Source of the DNA: Candidatus Nomurabacteria bacterium
GTDB taxonomy: Bacteria; Patescibacteriota; Minisyncoccia; Phycocordibacterales; UBA10002
Reading direction: 5' to 3'
Assembly (NCBI GenBank): GCA_943354745.1
Contig: CALRDB010000007.1
Location: 1-28,335, forward strand
DNA length: 28,335 bases
A model generated the notes under the pieces. It made no database searches, was not told the origin of the DNA, and saw only the letters and a program-made list of their open reading frames with translations. Of the stretch, positions 1 through 5,923 are shown piece after piece; position 1 is the first letter of the stretch, and each line of letters opens with the position of its first letter. The translations under genes and the position numbers were made by a program.

Positions 1-165
1 GAGACCTGTGAATATACCCTCCGCCCTTTGATTGAGACGTACAAGGAACCGCTCTCACCGCGGGAACAGACGTATTACCGTCTGTGGGTTCGCGGGGGGA
101 ATAACGTGGACAGTCCTCTCTGGAAAGACTTCATACAGGGCCAGTACGAAAAAGTACGCTTTTAG
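1..165 (+). CDS. C-terminal end of an unidentified protein (partial)
   Basis: The first reading frame is open from the window edge for 54 codons and ends at TAG (163-165), 16 bases before a strong terminator, so it looks like the true end of a gene that starts outside the window. The visible part is polar with many aromatics (it ends WKDFIQGQYEKVRF). I recognise no domain and see no transmembrane segment. Product unknown. Confidence 0.55.
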   Translation, partial: ETCEYTLRPLIETYKEPLSPREQTYYRLWVRGGNNVDSPLWKDFIQGQYEKVRF

Positions 166-180
166 TTTGACAGGATACCT

Positions 181-217
181 AAGCCGCTCTCTATAACGAG
201 AGCGGCTTTATTTTTTA
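181..217 (+). terminator. Rho-independent terminator
   Basis: A perfect 11-bp stem (181-191 with 198-208), a 6-base loop, then an almost unbroken T-run (209-216). It closes the partial gene and separates it from the yqeY unit, whose promoter begins just after it. Confidence 0.9.
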
Positions 218-222
218 GAATC

Positions 223-231
223 TGGTATACT
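223..231 (+). promoter_or_regulatory. Extended -10 promoter of yqeY (leaderless)
   Basis: TGG-TATACT is an extended -10 element. Exactly six bases separate TATACT from the ATG at 238, which puts the expected transcription start on or next to the start codon. There is no room for a Shine-Dalgarno sequence, so a leaderless mRNA is inferred. Confidence 0.6.
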
Positions 232-237
232 TTCCCT

Positions 238-687
238 ATGTCACTTACTAAAGATATCGATACAAAAATAGTTGAAGCGATGCGCGCAAGGGATGCACTC
301 CTATTGTCCGCGCTCCGTAATTTGAAAGCGGTCTTTATGACCGAAGCAATCGCACTTAAAAAGGCTGACGGACTTACTGACGCCGAAGCCCTTGCGGTTA
401 TTAAGCGCGTGGTCAAGCAACGTAAAGATTCTATCGAGCAATTCACCAGCGGTGGACGCAAGGATCTCGCTAAAGCGGAGGAAGCCGAAATGAAGATACT
501 CGAGACATTCCTGCCAGCTCAAATGCCGGAGAAAGAAGTACGAAAGATTGCTGAAGCAACTCAAAAGAAACTTGGTGTCACGGACAAGGCAAAAATCGGC
601 ATACTTATCGGCGCTATTTTAAAAGAGTGCAAGGGTCAGGCCGACGGTACCGTCGTTAAAAAGATAGTAGAGGAACTTTTATCATGA
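238..687 (+). CDS. yqeY: YqeY / GatB-YqeY domain protein
   Basis: 149 aa, full length for the stand-alone YqeY family, which is related to the C-terminal tail domain of the amidotransferase subunit GatB. Family features are visible: an N-terminal helical part (MSLTKDIDTKIVEAMRARD), the LSALRNLKA helix, a charged linker with the EAEMKILETFLPAQM motif at about 80-95, and a C-terminal small helical domain with the AKIGILIGAILKE stretch. The family is thought to bind tRNA or act in tRNA-dependent amidation, but its exact role is unsettled. The gene appears to be leaderless and overlaps the next one by ATGA (684-687), so the two are probably translationally coupled. Confidence 0.9.
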   Translation: MSLTKDIDTKIVEAMRARDALLLSALRNLKAVFMTEAIALKKADGLTDAEALAVIKRVVKQRKDSIEQFTSGGRKDLAKAEEAEMKILETFLPAQMPEKEVRKIAEATQKKLGVTDKAKIGILIGAILKECKGQADGTVVKKIVEELLS

Positions 688-935
688 TCAGGGAATTTAA
701 ACCATTTAGAGAGGAGTTTAAACAATTGCACAATGTTGCAGATGGTGCGGATAAAGTATTTGCCGAGCACGTCTTTGAACCGAAAGATCCAGCAACGAAC
801 AAAAGTATCAATAGTTCAAACAAAGCAGAACAAGAAGAGGACTGGTTAAAGACGTGGGAGCGCCAGCAGGAGGAAAAGGCTGATCGTTTCAGCGAGCTCT
901 TAAAAAAAGCTCGCGACAATGAGGGTAAGGTATAG
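684..935 (+). CDS. Small hypothetical protein coupled to yqeY
   Basis: 83 aa. The ATG overlaps the yqeY stop codon (ATGA), which strongly supports both its reality and its start. The protein is very hydrophilic and highly charged, with a Glu/Lys-rich C-terminal half (about 48-83) that should form a helix or short coiled coil. It has no Cys, no signal peptide and no membrane segment. I do not recognise the family. The overlap implies co-expression with YqeY, but a functional link is only inference. Confidence 0.7.
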   Translation: MIREFKPFREEFKQLHNVADGADKVFAEHVFEPKDPATNKSINSSNKAEQEEDWLKTWERQQEEKADRFSELLKKARDNEGKV

Positions 936-978
936 TTTCTTTTCTTCATTTATTCTCGACTTTTAGCTAACGACTCGT

Positions 979-984
979 TACAAT
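979..984 (+). promoter_or_regulatory. Possible -10 box of an orphan unit
   Basis: TACAAT, 24 bases before the ATG at 1009. A weak -35 candidate (CTCGAC) lies about 20 bases upstream. Together with the terminator at 1312-1347 it defines a possible short plus-strand transcript. Confidence 0.3.
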
Positions 985-1008
985 GAGCGTAGAAAACTGC
1001 ACCTCTTT

Positions 1009-1281
1009 ATGAATGTTACAACTTCTTTCCAGACAGTTTTAGCGCATATTAATCATGGCATGAGCGATACGCAGGCTATCTTCAAGACGGCTGTAGAGTT
1101 ACCGCTTTGTTCTTGTCCAACGCTGTTTATGGTTTCTTGCTTCAGAACGGCACTTTTTAATCATAGGAAGTATGGCCCAAACATATTGACAGACGTTCTC
1201 TCAGAGGAGAAACCGCGAACCTCTTCAGTCAACCGTTCGGCTACGCAGCACCCATCACTGACTCCGAATCTGCTTCGATGA
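1009..1281 (+). CDS. Uncertain small ORF in an orphan transcription unit
   Basis: A 90-codon ORF between a -10-like box (979-984) and a good plus-strand terminator (1312-1347). There is no Shine-Dalgarno sequence. The translation is rich in Ser, Thr and Cys, has no recognisable domain, and its composition is not clearly that of a real protein. The interval might instead be a small untranslated RNA. What supports transcription is the promoter/terminator pair, not the protein sequence. Confidence 0.3.
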   Translation: MNVTTSFQTVLAHINHGMSDTQAIFKTAVELPLCSCPTLFMVSCFRTALFNHRKYGPNILTDVLSEEKPRTSSVNRSATQHPSLTPNLLR

Positions 1282-1311
1282 CTTTTTTAAATCTTCTAGC
1301 TTCTTCTTATA

Positions 1312-1347
1312 CCGACGTCCACTCAGGAGAGAGTGAACGTCGTTTTT
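1312..1347 (+). terminator. Rho-independent terminator of the orphan unit
   Basis: An 11-bp stem with one mismatch (1314-1324 with 1331-1341), loop AGGAGA, then GTTTTT on the plus strand. It lies about 30 bases after the ORF that ends at 1281. Confidence 0.7.
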
Positions 1348-1355
1348 CTAATGTA

Positions 1356-1387
1356 AAGAAAACACCACTCTACCAAGAAGAGTGGCG
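1356..1387 (-). terminator. Terminator of the 1408-1965 gene
   Basis: Read on the minus strand, CCACTCT pairs with AGAGTGG around a 7-base loop and is followed by TGTTTTCTTT. It lies about 20 bases beyond the stop codon of the minus-strand gene. Confidence 0.6.
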
Positions 1388-1407
1388 GTTCGAACAACGA
1401 GAAGCGG

Positions 1408-1965
1408 CTAGTCCTTTTTTCTTGAAAGTCGCGTAATTCGATCTGAACCTTCGGTCATCTTTGACTTCTCGCAATGCGAGTAGCCGTTGAAGGTCGCAAG
1501 TCCAACCAGTTCCTCAATAAGCGGCCCAAGCGGAGCACTGTATGGAGCTTTGACGGTGAAGATAATAGTCCCCGTATGTTCATCCTCCAGAGGCGTCTGT
1601 AAGAGGATCATCATGAATCTGTTCTTCACAGCTTCGTGTTGGACCAGGAAGGTGTTTTTAGTCGATTGTGTTAGTACACACTCGAAGAGTGCCTTGAGCG
1701 AAGCTACACGCTTGATACCGGAGGTAAGGTTGAGGTAGGACTGAATCTCCTCGACAGATGTGGGTGTTTCCGTCCCAACTCCTGGGAGTTCGTATTCCCA
1801 AAAGATTTCTGGGGATCTTTTGAGCTCATCGTTATAGATTCGAGCAAAGACCTCCAAAAATTTCGGGTGGAATAGGTGAGTAGCGACGTCAGTGTCAAGT
1901 GTGGCCGATGGTGGGTTACTGAGAGCGATGGTAGAATTCATAATTTCTGCAGAGCAGGTTAGCAT
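1408..1965 (-). CDS. Hypothetical protein, function unknown
   Basis: 185 aa with the chosen ATG at 1965, or 177 aa from the ATG at 1941. The open frame runs further upstream, but there it overlaps the neighbouring gene and its terminator, so a start inside the intergenic space is preferred. A TATGGA -10-like box lies nine bases before the 1965 ATG. The protein is soluble, without signal peptide or membrane segments. It shows an acidic/aromatic central part (EIFWEYELPGVGTE), a helical stretch (IKRVASLKALFECVL), and a basic C-terminus (ITRLSRKKD). No family recognised. It has its own terminator and so is probably a single-gene unit. Confidence 0.6.
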   Translation of the reverse strand: MLTCSAEIMNSTIALSNPPSATLDTDVATHLFHPKFLEVFARIYNDELKRSPEIFWEYELPGVGTETPTSVEEIQSYLNLTSGIKRVASLKALFECVLTQSTKNTFLVQHEAVKNRFMMILLQTPLEDEHTGTIIFTVKAPYSAPLGPLIEELVGLATFNGYSHCEKSKMTEGSDRITRLSRKKD

Positions 1966-1999
1966 GTCATGACTTCCATAGCAAATTGGTTCGTTCAGA

Positions 2000-2036
2000 C
2001 AAAAAACATCCGATTCAAGAACGAATCGGATGTTTG
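2000..2036 (-). terminator. Terminator of the YCF48-repeat protein gene
   Basis: A perfect 13-bp stem (2004-2016 with 2023-2035) and a 6-base loop. On the minus strand it is followed by a run of T. It begins 12 bases past the stop codon at 2048-2050. Confidence 0.85.
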
Positions 2037-2047
2037 TATGGTAGGGC

Positions 2048-3736
2048 CTATTCTGCTTTCTCAAGGAGTGTCTTTTGCGTTCTTGGACCGACTTCCCCAT
2101 ACCCTTCATCTCCTGGTACGGCAATTTCATGTTTTTCCTGGAACCGTCCGACTGCCTTTGCGGTTGCGGGACCAAAGATACCACTTACTTCCCCGTCGGG
2201 GTAAATCTCCTTGTCATTGGCGAGAAGTTCCTGCAGTTTCTTCACGTCATCTCCCTTAGAACCTCTCTTAAGGGTTCGAGTGAAGCTTGCGGTACTGGCT
2301 TTAACCGTTTTAGGCGTTGATGCGGGAGCATCAGGGCTGTCAGTCTTCCCTGTCGCTACTTCAAGAAGTTTTGCCCGAGTTTTTGGACCAGCTTGCCCGT
2401 ACCCGCTCTCCCCTGAAGATGCAAGAGTGTATTTTTCTTGGAACTTTCGGAGGGCTCGCAGTGTTGCCGGACCAAAGAAGCCGGATACGTCTCCTTCTGG
2501 ATAGATGTCAGGCATTTCTGCAAGTATTTTCTGGAGTTTCTTAACGTCTTCACCCTTTGCACCTTTCTTAAGGGTGCGGTTGAAGGTTGTATTGGCGGAA
2601 GCGTTTGAGGAAGTTACCTTACTCTCAACTCTTTCCGAAGCTGGTACTGAGACCGCTTTTGGTTCTACAACGACGGGAATGGTTGGAACTACGATGACCG
2701 GAACTTGAACCGAGGTTGTCGCCGTAGGAGTAACTACTGGTGCTGGAGGAAGCGATTCAGCGGGTGGTGTACCGAGGCGGAGGATCTTACCTGAGCTACC
2801 AACTGCAAAGCAGTAAGCTGTACCTGGACAGGAGATATCTTGAAGGAGTGTATTTCCCGCTACGATGTCAGACTGCCAGGTCTTGCCGCTGTCGATTGTT
2901 TTGAAGACAGTATTCAAATCGGCAAGAAGATAGGCGGTATCAACGCCGAGAACAGCAACTGCTTGGTAACTTTTTGCCATACCGTTAGCGCCAACCGTGA
3001 GGGTTGTCCACGTGTCTCCCCCGTCCGTACTCTTATTGACTGTTGTTCCGACTGCATAGAGAAGGCTCTTGCCGTCTCCTTTTATGTGGACAATCTGGCC
3101 AGCCGATCGCAGGACAGGGACGAATGTCCAGGTAGAACCACTGTCTGTTGTCTTGAAAAGTGCGCCATCACTTCCGGAAAGAAAGCCTGTTGTTCCATCG
3201 AGAAAGTAGATGTCCAAAAGATCGGCGACGGTTCGAAGGGTCGGACGATTCCAGCTTGCACCACCGTCTTCAGAACGGAAAAAAATTCCATCCTTTCCCG
3301 ATATCATTACTTTTTGAGCATCAAGTGCTAGTACGTCGGTAAATTGCGGAGGGCTGGATTTATTTCCAAGAGACGTCTCGATCCAGGTTACTCCCCCATC
3401 GACGGTTTTAAGAAAGGTTCCGAAATCTCCCACGGCGTAGCACGTGTTTTTCGTCGGACATGAGATAGCATGGAGAGGATTCGAGGTAGGTGAACTAAGG
3501 AGGGTAAACTTTTCGCCACCGTCAGATGTCTTCACAATCCCTCCGGTCCCGCCAGAAAGATATAGACCTGAAACCAGAAAGCAGGTACGGGCATCGGGGC
3601 ACGAGATCCCACTAAAGTCTTTCGATGTCCCAGTGTCGATAGTCTTCCAGTTAGTCTCTGCCGCACGTACGTGTCCTACGGTCAACAAAAAAACACCAAT
3701 AGAGACAAGTAGTGTACGAATAGTGAATTTTTTCAT
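2048..3736 (-). CDS. Secreted YCF48/BNR-type repeat protein with two peptidoglycan-binding domains
   Basis: 562 aa from the ATG at 3736, chosen because it starts a classical signal peptide (MKKF, a hydrophobic core, then a VRAAE cleavage region near residue 26). Residues about 30-330 hold repeated TxDGGxTW units of the YCF48/sialidase-type beta-propeller class, such as STDGGDTWTTL and KTIDSGKTWQS, with CPxxxxC pairs (ISCPDARTCF, ISCPTKNTCYAVG, ISCPGTAYCFAVG) that may form disulfides. A Pro/Val/Thr-rich linker follows. The C-terminus carries two tandem PG_binding_1 domains (KGAKGEDVKKLQ...GFFGPATLRALRKFQ and KGSKGDDVKKLQ...GIFGPATAKAVGRFQ). It is probably an exported, wall-associated protein; its partner or ligand is unknown. 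Confidence 0.85.
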   Translation of the reverse strand: MKKFTIRTLLVSIGVFLLTVGHVRAAETNWKTIDTGTSKDFSGISCPDARTCFLVSGLYLSGGTGGIVKTSDGGEKFTLLSSPTSNPLHAISCPTKNTCYAVGDFGTFLKTVDGGVTWIETSLGNKSSPPQFTDVLALDAQKVMISGKDGIFFRSEDGGASWNRPTLRTVADLLDIYFLDGTTGFLSGSDGALFKTTDSGSTWTFVPVLRSAGQIVHIKGDGKSLLYAVGTTVNKSTDGGDTWTTLTVGANGMAKSYQAVAVLGVDTAYLLADLNTVFKTIDSGKTWQSDIVAGNTLLQDISCPGTAYCFAVGSSGKILRLGTPPAESLPPAPVVTPTATTSVQVPVIVVPTIPVVVEPKAVSVPASERVESKVTSSNASANTTFNRTLKKGAKGEDVKKLQKILAEMPDIYPEGDVSGFFGPATLRALRKFQEKYTLASSGESGYGQAGPKTRAKLLEVATGKTDSPDAPASTPKTVKASTASFTRTLKRGSKGDDVKKLQELLANDKEIYPDGEVSGIFGPATAKAVGRFQEKHEIAVPGDEGYGEVGPRTQKTLLEKAE

Positions 3737-3769
3737 TAGTATTAAAAAGGGGTGATTGATAATTTCCAA

Positions 3770-3778
3770 AGTATACCA
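3770..3778 (-). promoter_or_regulatory. Extended -10 promoter of the YCF48-repeat gene
   Basis: On the minus strand TGG-TATACT, the same extended -10 as at yqeY. It leaves a leader of about 27 bases before the ATG at 3736. No Shine-Dalgarno sequence is seen. Confidence 0.5.
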
Positions 3779-3867
3779 TTTTCCCCCCATACAACTCTAT
3801 GCGCATGATACCTGACAAACTTCCAAACTTCTGCTATAGTTTTCCCGTCTGTTTCTTCTTTCTTTTT

Positions 3868-3900
3868 GTTTAGAAATTAGAAATTAGGACTTGGAAATTC
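3868..3900. repeat. AT-rich dispersed repeat fragment
   Basis: A run built of GAAATTAG-type words (TTTAGAAATTAGAAATTAGG), similar in wording to the arms of the inverted repeat at 20149-20261. Probably a partial copy of the same intergenic repeat class. Confidence 0.3.
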
Positions 3901-3920
3901 GAGCTTCTTAACTCGTCTTT

Positions 3921-3986
3921 GGCCCTATCGTCTCCTCCGAAGGAGGATCGGCCTCCGGCAGATAACGGTTAGGACGGAAGCTTCTT
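3921..3986 (+). pseudogene. Broken 5' half of a tRNA-Glu gene with a 30-base insertion
   Basis: Bases 3921-3933 equal the first 13 bases of the intact tRNA-Glu at 4144. Then 30 foreign bases follow (3934-3963, starting CCTCCGAAGGAGG, a self-complementary word). The tRNA sequence resumes for 22 identical bases (3964-3985) up to the anticodon loop, where it stops matching. The insertion falls in the D-loop region. The 3' half is missing and is replaced by the GIY-YIG remnant, so no functional tRNA can be made. Confidence 0.8.
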
Positions 3987-4136
3987 CCTTCGAAGAAGGA
4001 TCCTCCTCCGGAGTACAGACCATGGAAGATAGTGTACACTGAGGAGTTCAAGAATCGACCAGAAGCAACCAAACGAGAGTCATTTTTGAAGAGAACAGCT
4101 AAAGCACGTATTGAATTATTTCAGAGTTTGAAGTAA
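3966..4136 (+). pseudogene. C-terminal remnant of a small GIY-YIG nuclease
   Basis: An open frame after an in-frame TAA (3963-3965) encodes 56 residues including PPPEYRPWKIVYTEEF and RPEATKRESFLKR, which matches the usual C-terminal part of small UvrC-type GIY-YIG proteins (RPWxLVYxEEF...EAxxRExxLK). The N-terminal GIY and YIG strands and the catalytic Arg/Tyr are absent, and the start of the frame is tRNA sequence. This is a fragment, not a working nuclease. Such proteins occur as mobile or homing endonucleases and as small stand-alone proteins. It sits between the broken and the intact tRNA-Glu copies. Confidence 0.7.
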
Positions 4137-4143
4137 CAATGTT

Positions 4144-4215
4144 GGCCCTATCGTCTAACGGTTAGGACGGAAGCTTCTCAAGCTTTAAATCCGGGTTCGA
4201 TTCCCGGTAGGGTCA
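4144..4215 (+). tRNA. tRNA-Glu (anticodon CUC)
   Basis: 72 bases that fold as a complete cloverleaf. The acceptor stem GGCCCTA pairs with TAGGGTC, with one G-U. The D-arm is GTCTAACGGTTAGGAC. The anticodon stem GAAGC/GCTTT has loop TTCTCAA, giving anticodon CTC, which reads GAG. The T-arm is CCGGG-TTCGATT-CCCGG. The discriminator is A, and CCA is not encoded and must be added. It is the only intact copy at a locus full of its own fragments. Confidence 0.95.
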
Positions 4216-4222
4216 TTCGTAC

Positions 4223-4253
4223 AAAAAGGAGCGCCGTCATTGGCGCCCTTTTT
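4223..4253 (+). terminator. Terminator after tRNA-Glu
   Basis: The stem AAAAAGG(A)GCGCC / GGCGCCCTTTTT has one bulged A and loop GTCATT and ends in a T-run, eight bases after the tRNA. Confidence 0.8.
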
Positions 4254-4257
4254 GTTG

Positions 4258-4402
4258 AATGACCCTAAGCAGTGCTGGGAGCACTGCGTCCGGGAATCGA
4301 AGCCCCGTTGAGCTTATTTTGCAACTTCCAGAAGCAAAATAACCAACGGGGGTACTGAAGCTGTAAGCTTCGATAAGCGTACTCGCGGTCCCGGTAGGGT
4401 CA
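4258..4402. other. tRNA-Glu-derived debris with hairpin insertions
   Basis: 4258-4267 and 4290-4301 are the reverse complement of the tRNA-Glu 3' end (acceptor plus part of the T-arm), split by a 22-base insertion (4268-4289) that contains the hairpin CAGTGC-TGGGA-GCACTG. A second stem-loop follows (CCCCGTTG with CAACGGGG, inside it TTATTTTGC with GCAAAATAA, 4303-4350), then a small hairpin GAAGC-TGTAA-GCTTC. At 4388-4402 there is a direct copy of the last 14 tRNA bases plus one more (TCCCGGTAGGGTCAT), as an attachment-site-like repeat of 4202-4216. No protein is encoded. Confidence 0.65.
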
Positions 4403-4474
4403 TAAATTTATAATCTATATTTGCCAATATATTTCAATGAACCTTATAAGGCGTTCAGAACTTTTTTAGTCTTC

Positions 4475-4483
4475 TGTTATAAT
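4475..4483 (+). promoter_or_regulatory. Consensus extended -10 of the GrpB-family gene
   Basis: TGT-TATAAT is a perfect -10 with an upstream TG. Six bases then lead straight to the ATG at 4490, which implies a leaderless transcript and fixes the start codon. Confidence 0.65.
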
Positions 4484-4489
4484 TTAAAA

Positions 4490-5038
4490 ATGAAGGAATT
4501 AGATAAAAATACAAAAAGAAAATACTTATTTTCAGAATATGACCCAAATTGGAAGGTCCAGTTTTCTTCTATCAAGGAGTTTCTGTTTGATGTTTTTGGT
4601 GATAAGGCTATTACGATTGAGCACGTTGGGAGTACTTCCATTGAAGGAATGAAGGCAAAACCTTTAATTGATGTATTGGTGTTGATTAATAAAATGGAAG
4701 TTTTTCAAGAAGAAAAAGATAAAATGATTAAAGCTGGTTACGAATGGGGAGAAAACTATATTGCTCCTAATACTCTAATCTTTTTCAAACTTGGGCCAGA
4801 TGGTGAGAAACTTGAAAATATACACGTATGTGAAAAAGGCTCAGCGAAAGAAAGTCAGTTTATAGTTATGCGAGATTATTTAAGAACTTATCCTGAAAAG
4901 GCAAAAGAGTACTCTAGCTTGAAGGAGAAAAACGTGTCTTTGTATGCAAATGATTATCCTGCCTACCGAGCCGCCAAGGTCCCATATTTAGAAGAGCTTG
5001 AGAAAGAGGCTTATGAGTGGAAAGCTAAACAGGAATAA
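4490..5038 (+). CDS. GrpB / UPF0157 family protein (nucleotidyltransferase-like fold)
   Basis: 182 aa from the ATG at 4490, six bases after a consensus TATAAT. Family signatures are clear: YDPNWKVQFSSIKEFL near the N-terminus, then IEHVGSTSIEGMKAKPLIDVLV (the GSTS...KPxIDxLV motif of the minimal nucleotidyltransferase-like fold), the IHVCEKGS motif, and the RDYLRTYPEKAKEYSSLK tail. Substrate and reaction are unknown for the family, although some fused forms carry dephospho-CoA kinase. The gene is visibly more AT-rich than its neighbours, with A- and T-ending codons, which suggests acquisition. It lies between tRNA debris and a transposase. Confidence 0.85.
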   Translation: MKELDKNTKRKYLFSEYDPNWKVQFSSIKEFLFDVFGDKAITIEHVGSTSIEGMKAKPLIDVLVLINKMEVFQEEKDKMIKAGYEWGENYIAPNTLIFFKLGPDGEKLENIHVCEKGSAKESQFIVMRDYLRTYPEKAKEYSSLKEKNVSLYANDYPAYRAAKVPYLEELEKEAYEWKAKQE

Positions 5039-5147
5039 GAAGAGCGGTTAGATTTTGTCGGCCTTTGCGATATAAAGACTTAGTAACTTGTGGTACAAGA
5101 TAAATAGAGTTTTATTCCAAATTCCTCTCGGCCCCCCGTTCTTCGGG

Positions 5148-5171
5148 ATAAAGGGGTCAGGTACCTTTGAT
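5148..5171. repeat. Left inverted repeat of the RAYT element
   Basis: 24 bases that are the exact reverse complement of 5861-5884, with the core GGGGTCAGGTACCTTTG. The repeat includes the stop codon of the transposase gene (5157-5159). Confidence 0.9.
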
Positions 5172-5831
5172 TTGTCTCCCTCGCTTTCTAACGGTCGCTT
5201 CCAGTCGAAACTTCTCAATCATCTTGACCGTCCACCTATCCGACCCTAACGGTTTGCATCGATTCACTGAATATCGAATGGTTTCCTCTTCTTCTCGATT
5301 CATGGGTGTATTTACAAAAGCCAAATAATCGTGGGGGATTTCAATTGGCCACGAAGCTAGTAACTTCTGTTTTTCTGGATTATTCGACAGTCGACGAGCG
5401 AGACTAGAGAAACCCCAATTTTCCGCTTTTTTAACGAGCTTTGCGCGTAAAGGATTCCGCTCCACATATCGAATCACCGAAAGTAGATGCTTGTCACCTT
5501 GAATGAGAAATGATTTGTAGCGTCCTTGGTAAAGATGCCCCGTACCTATGGTCTCGTTTTTTGTATGCCAGCGTTGAGTGTGGGTAAGGGTAAGCCACTG
5601 CATGTATTTCCCCAAATCGCCGTCTTTGTGAGAATGTAGCACTAAATGAAAATGATTTGGCATCAAACAATATGCAAGAACCTCTGTGGTAAACTTCTCC
5701 CTTGCTTCCTCGATAATATGTTCAAAAAGTTGAAAATCTTCTTCTTTAAAAAAGATCGGGAGCCGTGCGTTCGCACGATTAATAATATGGTATATTTCTC
5801 CCCCAACATCAACACGAGGTAGGCGTGGCAT
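5157..5831 (-). CDS. REP-associated tyrosine transposase (RAYT, Y1/HUH family)
   Basis: 224 aa. It starts MPRLPRVDVGGEIYHIINRAN, a typical RAYT opening. The HUH metal-binding motif is MPNHFHLVL (H60, H62) and the catalytic tyrosine is Y122 in VIRYVERNPLRA. GHLYQGRYKS is also characteristic. These single-stranded-DNA transposases nick at hairpin REP/BIME repeats and spread them, and they usually do not move as autonomous elements. All catalytic residues are present and the frame is intact, so it is probably active. It is bracketed by perfect 24-bp inverted repeats, and its last codons and stop are encoded by the left one. It lies just downstream of ftsI on the same strand. Confidence 0.93.
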   Translation of the reverse strand: MPRLPRVDVGGEIYHIINRANARLPIFFKEEDFQLFEHIIEEAREKFTTEVLAYCLMPNHFHLVLHSHKDGDLGKYMQWLTLTHTQRWHTKNETIGTGHLYQGRYKSFLIQGDKHLLSVIRYVERNPLRAKLVKKAENWGFSSLARRLSNNPEKQKLLASWPIEIPHDYLAFVNTPMNREEEETIRYSVNRCKPLGSDRWTVKMIEKFRLEATVRKRGRQIKGT

Positions 5832-5860
5832 TGAATAAGTATATTGAGGTTTTACCTAAA

Positions 5861-5884
5861 ATCAAAGGTACCTGACCCCTTTAT
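5861..5884. repeat. Right inverted repeat of the RAYT element
   Basis: The perfect 24-base reverse complement of 5148-5171. It is followed by a second partial copy of GACCCCTTTATC (5888-5899), so the outer end is duplicated. Confidence 0.9.
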
Positions 5885-5923
5885 CTTGACCCCTTTATCC
5901 TTCATCGAAAAGTGCTCTAACTC

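Noticed and set aside
2969..3331. Long plus-strand ORFs opposite the YCF48-repeat gene
   Set aside because: They are antisense shadows of a gene with clear signal peptide, repeats and domains, and have no homology of their own.
4303..4402. A second complete tRNA gene downstream of tRNA-Glu
   Set aside because: Only the acceptor 3' strand and short T-arm pieces match; no matching 5' acceptor strand, D-arm or anticodon arm can be folded.
5148..5884. IS200/IS605 element
   Set aside because: The protein has RAYT features and the element has perfect inverted repeats rather than the subterminal hairpins and TnpB of IS200/IS605.
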